NCBI GenBank assembly: GCA_965216155.1
Contig: CBDCFD010000005.1
Span: 1 to 64,000 of the forward strand
DNA from: CATOSP01 sp965216155
Lineage (GTDB): Bacteria; Chloroflexota; Dehalococcoidia; Lucifugimonadales; UBA3495
Direction: 5' to 3'
DNA: 64,000 nucleotides
In this document: piece after piece, positions 31,819-41,699 of the stretch
How the letters are laid out: each line of letters starts with the position of its first letter
How positions within the stretch are numbered: position 1 is the stretch's first letter
Position numbers and translations under genes: made by a program
The notes under the pieces: model-generated
The model's input: only the letters and a program-made list of their open reading frames with translations
What the model was told of the DNA's origin: nothing
Databases searched by the model: none

Positions 31819-32823
31819 CTAAATCTCGCGGAACTCGGGTTCTGGCTCTACCAGGTAAAATCCGTTGTCCCAGAGTTCGGTCAGGTATTCTTGCTCGGTG
31901 TCGGTAAGCGGGGGAGTGTCCACCGCATCGGTGTATTCTTTCAGCTCGTCGAGGTTCGTGAAGTTGGGCAATACCGACACGATCTCCGGCCTTTTCAGGC
32001 AGAACTGGATGGCCGACTGTGCCAGGGTCCGCGTGTCTTCCAATTCCAGGAAGCGTACACGGTCCACCTTTTGCAATGCCTCCGTTAACCATTCGGCGCG
32101 GCGGTGGGCCCTATGGTCGCCTTCTGCGAAGGTCGGAATCTCGATGAATTCGCCGGTCAGCGTGTTGGATGCGTGCGGGACCCGCGAGACCAGACCCACA
32201 TTGTGTTCACGTGCGATCGGGAAGAAGTCCCTGGCCGGTTCCTGCTCCAGAATGCTGTAGATAATCTGCAGGCTTCCCACGTTGCGGTCTGCCATCGACA
32301 TCTGACCCTCTTCAAACCAGCCGATGTCCGGCCCGAGGGCCACGCCGTAATACCGGATCTTGCCCTCGAACTGTAGCTGTTCCAGGGTTTCGAACAGCTC
32401 GTCCCGTTCCAGGGTGTCAAGTCTGGGGTTGTGGACCTGGTAGATGTCGATGTAGTCGGTCCCCAGACGCTTCAAGCTCTGCTCGCAGGCGTAGGTAACA
32501 AACTCGCGGTCGAACCTTTGAATCCGTTCCTGGTGGCCAACTCTGGGGGTGGACTTATCGTAGAAATCGTAGCCGAACTTGGTCGCGATCACGAGCTCGG
32601 TACGCCGGTGACCGAGGACTTTAGCCAGCAACTCTTCGCCGTAGCCCTCGCCGTAGGTGTCGGCAGTGTCGAAGAAGTTGATGCCTGCTTCTAAGGCATT
32701 CTCCAACAATGCTACACGCTCGTTTTCCTCCAACTTGCCCCACCAGTTGGTAGCGACTGTCCAGACGCCAAAACCTACTTCAGACAGGTTGAGATCGGTT
32801 CGAGGTAATTGCCGGTACTCCAT
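31819..32823 (-). CDS. Aldo/keto reductase
   Basis: A 334-residue NADPH-dependent oxidoreductase with a (beta/alpha)8 barrel. The catalytic tetrad is visible: Asp in FFDTADTYGEGYGEE, Tyr in the same motif, Lys in VIATKFGYD, and His in YQVHNPRLD. The C-terminal cofactor loop includes FCLKRPEIVSVLPNFTNLDE. It resembles YajO/Tas-type general reductases. The physiological substrate is unknown. Confidence 0.92.
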   Translation of the reverse strand: MEYRQLPRTDLNLSEVGFGVWTVATNWWGKLEENERVALLENALEAGINFFDTADTYGEGYGEELLAKVLGHRRTELVIATKFGYDFYDKSTPRVGHQERIQRFDREFVTYACEQSLKRLGTDYIDIYQVHNPRLDTLERDELFETLEQLQFEGKIRYYGVALGPDIGWFEEGQMSMADRNVGSLQIIYSILEQEPARDFFPIAREHNVGLVSRVPHASNTLTGEFIEIPTFAEGDHRAHRRAEWLTEALQKVDRVRFLELEDTRTLAQSAIQFCLKRPEIVSVLPNFTNLDELKEYTDAVDTPPLTDTEQEYLTELWDNGFYLVEPEPEFREI

Positions 32824-32840
32824 GTTAATACTCCTCGAGT

Positions 32841-33434
32841 CTAACCAGCCGCCGCGACCAGGCCAAGGCTGTCCTTGATCTCATCCACCCGGCGGCGAAA
32901 AACTTCATCGGATAGCACGGGTTCCAGGTCTCCGAGGGGTACCTGGTCCAGAATCTCGACCCATGATGTGCAGCCGCTGTACTCCTTGTAGTAGGGAACC
33001 GTTACCGGATGGGCCAGCCGGTAAACGCGGAGCAGCATCACCGTCAGGGGAAGCATCGGCTTCCAATGAAAACGGGACTGGGCGTACTCTTTGGTCCAGA
33101 TGTAGTGCGGCTGGAGATCGTCCACCTTCTCCTGGTCGGAAACCTCCAACACCTCTTCGGCGCGGGCGAAGTGGGAGAAGGCAATTTTCTCGACGTCCCG
33201 CGGACGCTCCAACAACTTCTGCAGCGCCGGTTGATGTTCGGGTTGTAGCAACTCCGCCTTCTGGTGCTCGTAGGTCGGGTATAGCACAAACTCCCGGTGA
33301 ATCACACGGAAGTCTTTGCCGTCCTCGTGGATTCCGCCCTTGCGCAGCAGCAAGAGCTGCTCGCCGCTGGAAAGGGCCTCGACGGTGATAGCCCACTCTT
33401 TCAGGGCCATCTGGCAAGTGTCAGACGCGCTCAT
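32841..33434 (-). CDS. DUF1802 family protein
   Basis: A 197-residue protein with the family start LKEWAITVEALSSGEQLLLL, followed by RKGGIHE and EFVLYPTYEHQ. The function of the family is unknown. It precedes the aldo/keto reductase by 17 bp on the same strand, so they are likely cotranscribed. Confidence 0.82.
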   Translation of the reverse strand: MSASDTCQMALKEWAITVEALSSGEQLLLLRKGGIHEDGKDFRVIHREFVLYPTYEHQKAELLQPEHQPALQKLLERPRDVEKIAFSHFARAEEVLEVSDQEKVDDLQPHYIWTKEYAQSRFHWKPMLPLTVMLLRVYRLAHPVTVPYYKEYSGCTSWVEILDQVPLGDLEPVLSDEVFRRRVDEIKDSLGLVAAAG

Positions 33435-33492
33435 CTTATCAACCTCCGGGCATCGGCTGGGCCGCGTTGAGTCACTGAAATGTTATCATACC

Positions 33493-33966
33493 TTACTGAT
33501 TGCGGTTGCAAAACTCGCCGTAATCAGGCACATCTTCGCCCAAGACGTAGAGCCAGTAGTAGGTACCTGTGTCCCCCATGTATTTGAACTGCTTGCGCAC
33601 GTCCTTGAGCAGCGCATAGAAGTCACCGTGGGAGCGCAGATAGTTGCGTATATCGCCGTACTCGTCGGCCAACTCGATGAGACGTTGGGCGTTGTGAACA
33701 GTGGCCACGATCTTCCGGCGGTTGCGGACGATAGCGGGATTGACGGCCAGTGCGTCGATTTCGGACTCATCCATTGTAGCTACTGCGGGAGCATCGAAAC
33801 CCTTGAATCCTTCCCGGAAACCGGGCCATTTACTCGAAACCACCTTCCAGGATAGGCCGCTCTGAAAGACCGCCTTGGTCATGACTTCGAGATAATCGTT
33901 CAGGCTTTCGGGGACGATCTGCTCTGGAGCCTCATGGTGCGGAGGGTGGTCGCGTTGAGTGGTCAT
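33493..33966 (-). CDS. DNA-3-methyladenine glycosylase I-like protein (Tag family)
   Basis: A 157-residue protein resembling the helix-hairpin-helix core of Tag glycosylases: VFQSGLSWKVVSSKWPGFRE, GFDAPAVATMDESEID, and PAIVRNRRKIVATVHNAQRL. It is shorter than classical Tag (about 187 residues), and the N-terminal Cys and C-terminal His/Cys zinc ligands are not visible. It probably belongs to the zinc-less Tag-like group. A base-excision role is likely but not certain. Confidence 0.78.
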   Translation of the reverse strand: MTTQRDHPPHHEAPEQIVPESLNDYLEVMTKAVFQSGLSWKVVSSKWPGFREGFKGFDAPAVATMDESEIDALAVNPAIVRNRRKIVATVHNAQRLIELADEYGDIRNYLRSHGDFYALLKDVRKQFKYMGDTGTYYWLYVLGEDVPDYGEFCNRNQ

Positions 33967-33994
33967 GTCAATAGCTCCTGGCCGTAGGAATCCA

Positions 33995-34792
33995 CTAGCT
34001 GGGCTGGACCAGATGTTCCAGTCGCAGTAGTCCGGTGATGTTCCTGGTTGTAACTTCCGCCACCTCTTCCAGTGTGATCCCCTTCAGCTCGGCCAGTTTT
34101 TGGGCCACGGTCTGCACGTGACGCGGTTCGGTCCAGTTGTGCCGGTACTTCTTAAAAGGCTGGGGCGAAGCGTCGGTCTCCAGCACGATGTTTTCCAGGG
34201 GGATAACCTTGGCCACCTCCTGTAATCTCGGCAGCCTCAACAGGGGTCTCGCCAGGGAGATGAAGAAGCCTCCGTCGATGCACTCCCGCGCCGTGGGTTC
34301 GTCCCCTTGGAAGTAGTGCATCACGCCGCCGGCCTCTCCCGCTCCCTCTTCCCGCAACGTCTGAAACACCTCGGGATGTGACTCCCTGGAATGGAAGATA
34401 ATAGGCAGGGACAGGCTGCGCGCCAACCTGATCTGCTCCCGGAACACCTGGTATTGGACGTCGTGGTCCGGGGAATCGGGCAAGAAGTCCAGCCCGATTT
34501 CGCTGATGCAGACCACTTTCTCCGAGTCCTCGGCCAGGGATTTCAGTTCCTCATACGTGGCCCCGTCAATCCGGTTGTAAGCCTGCATGGGGTGAATCCC
34601 CACGCCGGCGTACAGCATCTCGTATTCATTGGAAAGGTCGATGCACTTCTTTGTTGATTCGACTGTCGTCCCGGCTAGGACTACGAAGCCGACCCCAGCC
34701 TCTTCGGCCCGTTGCAATATCTCAGGCATCTCGTTGGTCGGGTAGTTGTCTATATGCGTGTGGCAGTCGCCGAGGATCAAGTTTTGCGGCAT
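33995..34792 (-). CDS. TatD family metal-dependent hydrolase
   Basis: A 265-residue TIM-barrel hydrolase. It has the metal motif GDCHTHID at residue 8, Glu in ISEIGLDF near 98, IFHSRESH near 134, MHYFQGD near 157, and the final ETDASPQ near 208. TatD relatives act as 3'-5' DNases and in other phosphoesterase roles. It lies 28 bp upstream of the Tag-like gene on the same strand, consistent with a small DNA-maintenance group. Confidence 0.9.
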   Translation of the reverse strand: MPQNLILGDCHTHIDNYPTNEMPEILQRAEEAGVGFVVLAGTTVESTKKCIDLSNEYEMLYAGVGIHPMQAYNRIDGATYEELKSLAEDSEKVVCISEIGLDFLPDSPDHDVQYQVFREQIRLARSLSLPIIFHSRESHPEVFQTLREEGAGEAGGVMHYFQGDEPTARECIDGGFFISLARPLLRLPRLQEVAKVIPLENIVLETDASPQPFKKYRHNWTEPRHVQTVAQKLAELKGITLEEVAEVTTRNITGLLRLEHLVQPS

Positions 34793-35159
34793 GGGTCTAG
34801 CTCCAGATTAAGGGGTTCAAAAGTGATCGTTCTTAGTTGCGAGCCCACTGCGAGAAGCAGAAACGTTGGACATTAGTAAAATTATACACTTGTTTGATGT
34901 TGGCTGTGCCTTGGGATCCGGGCAACGGGTCCTGCCAGTACCCACCCAATCCGTCGTTCCGGCCCTGAGCCATGATCCGGAAATGCTCTCTTAATTCTCT
35001 CCCATGGACAGGTTGATACGCCTTGAACCCCTCTGGGTCCCAACCAAGGCTGGAAGGACGAAGGGCGTGGACCCGCCCCCGCGAAGGACGCCCAAATTCA
35101 CTCCCGTTTCTCCGCCAGAACCCCTTGGAATCACCCACTGTTCACGGTTACGATAATCG

Positions 35160-35191
35160 TTGACAGTAGTTGGCCGGAATGCTAGTATAAT
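35160..35191 (+). promoter_or_regulatory. Candidate promoter of the suf operon
   Basis: TTGACA at 35160-35165 is followed by TGCTAGTATAAT. TAGTAT (35183-35188) gives a 17-bp spacer and an upstream TG, and TATAAT (35186-35191) gives 20 bp. It is about 100 bp before the sufB start. Confidence 0.55.
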
Positions 35192-35209
35192 TGTCGACCT
35201 TTACAGTCA

Positions 35210-35233
35210 ACAATAGTCCTGTTAACCTATTGT
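35210..35233. promoter_or_regulatory. Inverted repeat downstream of suf promoter, candidate operator
   Basis: ACAATAG (35210-35216) and CTATTGT (35227-35233) are perfect inverted arms around a 10-bp spacer containing GTTAAC. The placement just after the -10 box fits a repressor site for iron or Fe-S control. No regulator gene lies nearby, so the binding factor is unknown. Confidence 0.4.
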
Positions 35234-35291
35234 CCTTCGTACAAATCCTAGAGATATCTACAGGACCGCTTCTACCGGAGAGGATGAATAA

Positions 35292-36761
<1,470 letters not shown>

Positions 36762-36827
36762 CGGGTTTATCCAGGAGGGGGCGCGAAGTTTCACGAAGAG
36801 GAACAGGTTGGCCGGGGAGGTTGGTCG

Positions 36828-37061
36828 GTGCTTCGGACTTTCAAAGCTACGGTGGATGAAAACGGGAACGTGCGGCTGCTGGAGCCGGTGAAGCTGCCGG
36901 CGGAGTGCCATGTGCTTGTTACGGTGCTGGACGAAGAGATACGCGCGACCGTCGCGGGGATAACTCTCCTCAGCGAATCGGCCCTTGCGGAAGACTGGGA
37001 CCGGCCGGAAGAGGTTGAAGCATGGGCCTATTTGTTAGAGGAAGAGAAGCAGGGACAGTAG
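36828..37061 (+). CDS. MazE-like antitoxin inside the suf operon
   Basis: A 77-residue protein starting at GTG 36828 with GGGAGG upstream. The N-terminal half (LRTFKATVDENGNVRLLEPV) is AbrB-like. The C-terminal half (LLSESALAEDWDRPEEVEAW) is the toxin-binding helix typical of antitoxins paired with MazF/PemK proteins. It overlaps the toxin gene by 40 bp. Its place between sufB and sufC is unusual. Confidence 0.8.
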   Translation: MLRTFKATVDENGNVRLLEPVKLPAECHVLVTVLDEEIRATVAGITLLSESALAEDWDRPEEVEAWAYLLEEEKQGQ

Positions 37062-37339
37062 TCATTGTTCCATATACGTTTTCAGATTTCTCGCGAGTGG
37101 AGCGTCGGCCCGCTGTCATCATAGCTCGAGCGGGCAGGAGAGATTGGCTTTTATGCCAGCTTACCACCAATTCTTATGCAGATAACCGGTCGATAGAATT
37201 GGATGGCAATAGTTTCGACACGGGTGCCCTGCGTTATACGAGCTATGCCCGGCCAGCCAAGTTGTTCACTGTCGAGCAGAATTTGGTGACACGGGAAGTG
37301 GGGGGTTCTAAAGGCGGGAGTATTCAACCGCTTGGTTGA
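37022..37339 (+). CDS. MazF/PemK-like toxin, frameshifted near the C-terminus
   Basis: A 105-residue PemK-type protein starting about residue 10 with the family strand GTVVIVPYTFSDFSRVERRP AVIIA. It is normal up to NLVTREVG, after which it reads GSKGGSIQPLG and stops. In the +1 frame the DNA encodes LKAGVFNRLVDSIIDIL, the expected end of a PemK toxin, finishing at 37376. A net one-base gain in the G-run at 37300-37305, or the TT after it, explains the break. The toxin may be inactivated; a sequencing error is also possible. Confidence 0.8.
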   Translation: MGLFVRGREAGTVVIVPYTFSDFSRVERRPAVIIARAGRRDWLLCQLTTNSYADNRSIELDGNSFDTGALRYTSYARPAKLFTVEQNLVTREVGGSKGGSIQPLG

Positions 37340-37378
37340 TTCGATAATAGACATACTTAACGGCAGCCGCAGGTGATG

Positions 37379-38155
37379 ATGAACAACAACCAGCCAATGT
37401 TAGAAGTACACGACCTCCACGTGAAGGTTGCCGACTCCGACATCCTCAACGGTATAGATATCTCGGTCAACCCCGGGGAAGTCCATGCGATCATGGGTCC
37501 CAACGGCTCCGGAAAGAGCACGTTGGCCAACGTGCTGGCAGGCAGGCCGGAATACGAGGTGACCCAGGGCCGGGTAGTCTACCAGGGCAAGGACTTGCTG
37601 GCCATGGAGCCTGAACAACGCGCAAGGGAAGGCGTGTTCCTGGCGTTCCAATACCCGATGGAGCTTCCCGGCGTCCGTGCCTGGCAATTCCTCAAGGCCG
37701 CCGTGGACGCCCTTCGCGAGCACAAAGGCGAGGAAGAGCTAAGCGCGCGTGATTTCGACCGTATGCTCAGGGACAAGATCAAGATGGTCGAGATCGACCC
37801 GGACCTGGCGCGGCGCACCGTCAACGAAGGCTTTTCCGGCGGCGAGAAGAAGCGCAACGAAATTCTGCAAATGGCCATGCTGGAGCCCAAGCTGGCCGTG
37901 CTGGACGAGACCGACTCCGGCTTGGACATCGACGCCCTGCGCATCGTAGCCGACGGGGTAAACAAGCTCCGCAACGAGTCTAACGCCGTAGTTCTGGTGA
38001 CCCACTACCAGAGGATGCTCAACTACATCACTCCTGATTACGTCCACGTATTGATGAATGGACGCATCGTCCGGTCCGGCGGCCCGGAGTTGGCCCACGA
38101 ACTGGAGGCGAAGGGTTACGATTGGATCAGGGAGGCCGTCGAGGCAGAACCATAG
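37379..38155 (+). CDS. sufC: Fe-S assembly ATPase SufC
   Basis: A 258-residue ABC-type ATPase that drives the SufBCD scaffold. It has the Walker A motif GPNGSGKSTLAN near residue 40, the signature FSGGEKKRNEI near 150, and Walker B LAVLDETDSGLDIDAL near 172. I prefer ATG 37379, which places AGG five bases upstream; GTG 37373 and ATG 37376 are alternatives. The restored toxin frame would end at 37376, overlapping this start. Confidence 0.95.
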   Translation: MNNNQPMLEVHDLHVKVADSDILNGIDISVNPGEVHAIMGPNGSGKSTLANVLAGRPEYEVTQGRVVYQGKDLLAMEPEQRAREGVFLAFQYPMELPGVRAWQFLKAAVDALREHKGEEELSARDFDRMLRDKIKMVEIDPDLARRTVNEGFSGGEKKRNEILQMAMLEPKLAVLDETDSGLDIDALRIVADGVNKLRNESNAVVLVTHYQRMLNYITPDYVHVLMNGRIVRSGGPELAHELEAKGYDWIREAVEAEP

Positions 38156-38190
38156 CGCCAGTTGAATAAGGTAGTGCTCTTAAGCTGATT

Positions 38191-39549
38191 ATGACCCAAA
38201 CATTGGACAGGATAGAAACTTATCGCGCCGCGTTCCAGGCCTTATTGGACGGCCCGGCCGCTGGCGAGCCCGCGTGGCTGCGGGAACTGCGCATGGAGGC
38301 GTGGTCCCGGTTCACCGAGACCGGTTTCCCCACCGCCCGGCGGGGCAATGAAAGGTGGAAATACACCAACCTCCGGCCGTTGGCGGCTATTCCTTTCGAG
38401 TCCTCAAAGCCGGAAGACCCGTCCAACGGAATCGATGCCGGATCCGTCCGCCTGCTCGCTCCCTGGCATGACGACTGGACCAATCTGGTCTTCGTCGATG
38501 GCCGGTTCTCTGAAGACCTTTCCTCCATACCCTCGGGACAGGACGGCGTAGTCTCCGCCAGCCTGGCATCTGTTATCGCCCGCGGCGCGGAGACGGTCCA
38601 ACCGGATATGGGAAAGCTCGCCGAATTCGCCGACGACGCTTTCGCCGCGTTAAACACTGCGCTCCTCTATGACGGCGCTGTCGTCCAGGTACCCGACGGC
38701 CTTAGCGTCTCGATACCAATTAACCTGGTGTTCATTACGTCCGATCAGTCAACCCCCCACGCAACCCACCCCCGGACATTTGTCCAGGTGGGTAATAACG
38801 CCCGGGTCACCCTGGTGGAAAGCTATGTGGGCCTGAGCAGTTCCCAGTATTTCACCAATGCCGTCCTGGAGATGCGCGTCGGGGACGGAGCACATGTCGA
38901 TCACTATCGGTTGCTCATGGACACGCCGGAAGCGTTCCACGTCGGAACCAGCCGAGTGCTTCAGGGTCAGGATAGCTCGGTTAACTCTTCCTCCTTCACC
39001 ACCGGCACTAAAATGGCCAGGAATGATTTCCTGGTCACACTCGACGCTTCCGGAGCGGTCTGCGACCTGAAGGGCTTATACGCCACCACGGGCAGCCAGC
39101 ACATCGACAACCTGATCAACATCGACCATGCCAAACCTTACACCACCAGCAGGCTATTCTATAAAGGGATCCTCGCCGGGAAGTCCCGGGCCGTGTTCGG
39201 AGGCACCGTACTGGTGCGGAAGGACGCGCAGAAGGCCGACTCCCGCCAGACCGACAAGAACCTGGTCCTTTCCCACGAGGCCGAGGTGGACAGCAAGCCC
39301 GCTCTTCTGATCTACGCCGACGACGTTCAATGCGGTCATGGGGCCACGGCGGGACACATCGATCAGGACACCCTCTTCTACATGCAGAGCAGGGGGCTGG
39401 ACAGGCCCACTGCCACCAGAATGTTGATCCAGGCCTTCGCCGCCGAAATCGTCGATACGGTTGGCGTAGAGCCGGTCCATCGTTTCCTGGACGGGGTATT
39501 CTCAGCAACCATCCCGACAGACACGGTCATATTCGGGGGCAAACCATGA
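38191..39549 (+). CDS. sufD: Fe-S assembly protein SufD
   Basis: A 452-residue paralogue of SufB that completes the SufBC2D complex. The N-terminal region has the SufD pattern RRGNERWKYTNLRPLAAIPF. The beta-helix core includes AVFGGTVLVRKDAQKADSRQ and the ending YADDVQCGHGATAGHIDQDT. Its stop overlaps the sufS start (ATGA), so the two are translationally coupled. Confidence 0.93.
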   Translation: MTQTLDRIETYRAAFQALLDGPAAGEPAWLRELRMEAWSRFTETGFPTARRGNERWKYTNLRPLAAIPFESSKPEDPSNGIDAGSVRLLAPWHDDWTNLVFVDGRFSEDLSSIPSGQDGVVSASLASVIARGAETVQPDMGKLAEFADDAFAALNTALLYDGAVVQVPDGLSVSIPINLVFITSDQSTPHATHPRTFVQVGNNARVTLVESYVGLSSSQYFTNAVLEMRVGDGAHVDHYRLLMDTPEAFHVGTSRVLQGQDSSVNSSSFTTGTKMARNDFLVTLDASGAVCDLKGLYATTGSQHIDNLINIDHAKPYTTSRLFYKGILAGKSRAVFGGTVLVRKDAQKADSRQTDKNLVLSHEAEVDSKPALLIYADDVQCGHGATAGHIDQDTLFYMQSRGLDRPTATRMLIQAFAAEIVDTVGVEPVHRFLDGVFSATIPTDTVIFGGKP

Positions 39550-40808
39550 CCATCGGCAACGCTTCGCAAGGCTCGTCAGTCGTCGGCCCAGGTGTGGACA
39601 TCGAGAGGGTACGCGCCGATTTCCCAATCCTTCGCCAGACCGTCAATGGCAAGCCCCTGGTCTACCTGGACAACGCTTCCACCAGCCAGAAGCCCCAGGC
39701 AGTCATCGACGCGCTGGTCCAGTATTACACTGCGGACAATTCGAATGTTCACCGGGGCGTCCATACTCTCAGCCAGCGGGCCACCGACCACTACGAGGAA
39801 GCTCGCATCAAGGTCCGCAACTTCCTCAACGCCGAGTTGGACCAGGAGATTATCTACGTCCGCGGCACTACCGAGGGCATAAACCTGGTCGCACATTCCT
39901 TTGGCCGGCAGAACGTAGGCGAAGGCGACGAGATTATTATCACCGCCATGGAGCACCACTCCAACATCGTCCCCTGGCAAATTCTGTGCCAGGAACGCGG
40001 CGCACACCTGAAGGTCATACCCATCAACGACCGGGGTGAGTTGCTGATGGACGAGTACGAAAGGTTGCTTAGCCCGAGGACCAAACTGGTGTCTATCGTC
40101 CACCAGTCAAACGCGCTCGGTACCATCAACCCCGCCAAGCAAATCATCGACATGGCCCACAGCCGGGGAGTCCCCGTCCTGCTTGACGGAGCCCAGTCCG
40201 TACAGCATATCACCATCGACGTGCGCGACCTCGACTGCGACTTCTTCGTATTTTCCGGCCATAAGCTCTATGGCCCGACCGGTATCGGCGTCCTCTATGG
40301 CAAAGCCGAATTGCTGGACTCGATGCCCCCTTACCAGGGCGGCGGAGAAATGATCAAGTCGGTGACCTTCGAGAAGACGATCTATAACGACTTGCCCCAC
40401 AAGTTCGAGGCCGGGACCCCTGACATCTCCGGAGCCATCGGCCTGGGGACTGCCATTGATTACGTGTCCAACCTAGGCATGGACAACATCAAAGCCTACG
40501 AGCATGAACTTCTGGAATACGGGGCTGAGTGCCTTTCGAGCATTGAAGGCTTGCGTATAATAGGTACTGCCCGTGAGAAGGCCGGAGTGCTGTCCTTCGT
40601 GATGGAGGGCATCCACCCCCACGACATAGGTACAATCCTGGATACGGAAGGGATCGCGATACGGACCGGGCACCACTGCGCTCAACCGATAATGGACCGG
40701 TTCGAGATTCCCGCCACGGCCAGGGCGTCCCTGGGACTTTACAACACCAAAGAAGAGATAGATGCCCTCGTCAAGGGCATAGACCGGGCGATCGAGGTCT
40801 TCAGCTAA
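39546..40808 (+). CDS. sufS: Cysteine desulfurase SufS
   Basis: A 420-residue PLP enzyme that frees sulfur from cysteine. ATG 39546, overlapping the sufD stop, is chosen; the family begins soon after (VRADFPILRQTVNGKPLVYL). The PLP lysine is in FVFSGHKLYGPTGIG near residue 240. The active-site Cys is in IRTGHHCAQPIMDRF near 375. It is a group II desulfurase, which usually works with SufU, the next gene (TAATG overlap). Confidence 0.95.
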   Translation: MTIGNASQGSSVVGPGVDIERVRADFPILRQTVNGKPLVYLDNASTSQKPQAVIDALVQYYTADNSNVHRGVHTLSQRATDHYEEARIKVRNFLNAELDQEIIYVRGTTEGINLVAHSFGRQNVGEGDEIIITAMEHHSNIVPWQILCQERGAHLKVIPINDRGELLMDEYERLLSPRTKLVSIVHQSNALGTINPAKQIIDMAHSRGVPVLLDGAQSVQHITIDVRDLDCDFFVFSGHKLYGPTGIGVLYGKAELLDSMPPYQGGGEMIKSVTFEKTIYNDLPHKFEAGTPDISGAIGLGTAIDYVSNLGMDNIKAYEHELLEYGAECLSSIEGLRIIGTAREKAGVLSFVMEGIHPHDIGTILDTEGIAIRTGHHCAQPIMDRFEIPATARASLGLYNTKEEIDALVKGIDRAIEVFS

Positions 40809-41257
40809 TGTCCGATCTGAGCGAGCTTTACCAGGAAATCCTCCTGGAGCACAACAGCAAACCGCGAAACTTCCGCAAGCTGGAAGACGCCAACCGTTCC
40901 GCCGACGGCTTCAACCCCCTCTGTGGGGACAAGGTCGCGTTGTACCTGAAGCTGGATGGAGATGTCATCAGCGACGTCGGGTTTCAGGGCTCGGGATGCG
41001 CCATCTCCAGGGCTTCGGCCTCCATGCTCACACAGAGCATCAAGGGTTGCAGCGTCGAACGGGCCGAGGAGATTTTCGACGCCTTCCACCGGATGCTCAC
41101 CAAACCCGGCGAAGAGCCCGACTACGATACCCTCGACGACCTGGAAAGCCTGGCTGGAGTGGCCGAGTTTCCCACTCGCATAAAATGCGCGATCCTGGCC
41201 TGGCACACGCTAAAGGCCGCGCTCGAGGGCCACGACGACTCCGTTACTACAGAGTAG
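40808..41257 (+). CDS. sufU: Fe-S assembly sulfur acceptor SufU
   Basis: A 149-residue zinc-containing IscU-like protein that accepts sulfur from SufS. The three zinc-site cysteines are visible: NPLCGDKV near residue 40, GSGCAISRASASM near 65, and RIKCAILAW near 128. The insertion between the second and third Cys is typical of SufU as opposed to IscU. The ATG overlaps the sufS stop. Confidence 0.93.
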   Translation: MSDLSELYQEILLEHNSKPRNFRKLEDANRSADGFNPLCGDKVALYLKLDGDVISDVGFQGSGCAISRASASMLTQSIKGCSVERAEEIFDAFHRMLTKPGEEPDYDTLDDLESLAGVAEFPTRIKCAILAWHTLKAALEGHDDSVTTE

Positions 41258-41334
41258 CGGATAACATATCCGGCCGCATCCGCCAAATTGGGGGACCTAC
41301 CGGGCAATGACCGCTTTATGCCGGCGAGCGCAAA

Positions 41335-41664
41335 GTGATTAGCTGGCATTTCTTCACGAAAGCCGGTGAAGCTTTGGCGGATGAGGACCTGCTATAAACA
41401 TCCGAGAAGCTATGGGGGGCCTCGGCGCATATGATCAAAGCTCTAGCTGAGGCCAAAGGTTGGCAGCACAATGGCCATCGGGAGTTATTCCAGGTCGTTA
41501 AGCGGCTCGTTGACGAAACCGGAGATCAAGAGTTCAGGGGCCTCTTCGATATCGCGAATAGTCTTCACATAAATTTCTACGAAAACCGCATGGACGGCAA
41601 GTGGATCGAGAGTCGCACTGAACGGATTCGCGAGCTATTGGACAAGCTGGAGGCTTTGAAATAA
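41335..41664 (+). pseudogene. PaREP1-like gene broken by an in-frame TAA
   Basis: One frame reads FFTKAGEALADEDLL, then TAA (41395-41397), then TSEKLWGASAHMIKALAEAK and on to SLHINFYENRMDG. Together this matches the PaREP1 pattern (compare DRLQASEKTWGAAAHAVKAV in the gene at 26996-27532), with the stop replacing a Gln codon (CAA to TAA). The 77-residue part after ATG 41431 is still open. It sits between the two sufU genes and looks like an insertion into the operon that has decayed. Confidence 0.7.
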
Positions 41665-41699
41665 CTGGCCCTACCCTTCCGGGTCCTACATGAGCTACC

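Larger units (their letters stand above)
34793..35291. other. Divergent region between tatD and sufB
   Basis: A 499-bp region. Positions 34930-34990 contain a CCGTCGTTCCGGCCCTGAG piece similar to the repeat at 19513-19680. Positions 35160-35233 contain the candidate suf promoter and operator. No coding frame was accepted; the longest candidate (34833-35138, minus) looks like repeat-derived noise. Confidence 0.55.

Noticed and set aside
31322..32092. Long N-terminal extension of the DUF1800 frame into and beyond the intergenic region.
   Set aside because: The family begins at MGNNDIALMAHLMRR (31321). The extension crosses a terminator-like hairpin and tandem repeats and overlaps the aldo/keto reductase on the same strand.
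34833..35138. Minus-strand open frame of 101 codons upstream of sufB.
   Set aside because: It overlaps dispersed-repeat sequence, has an odd composition and no family-like motif. It is more likely noise.
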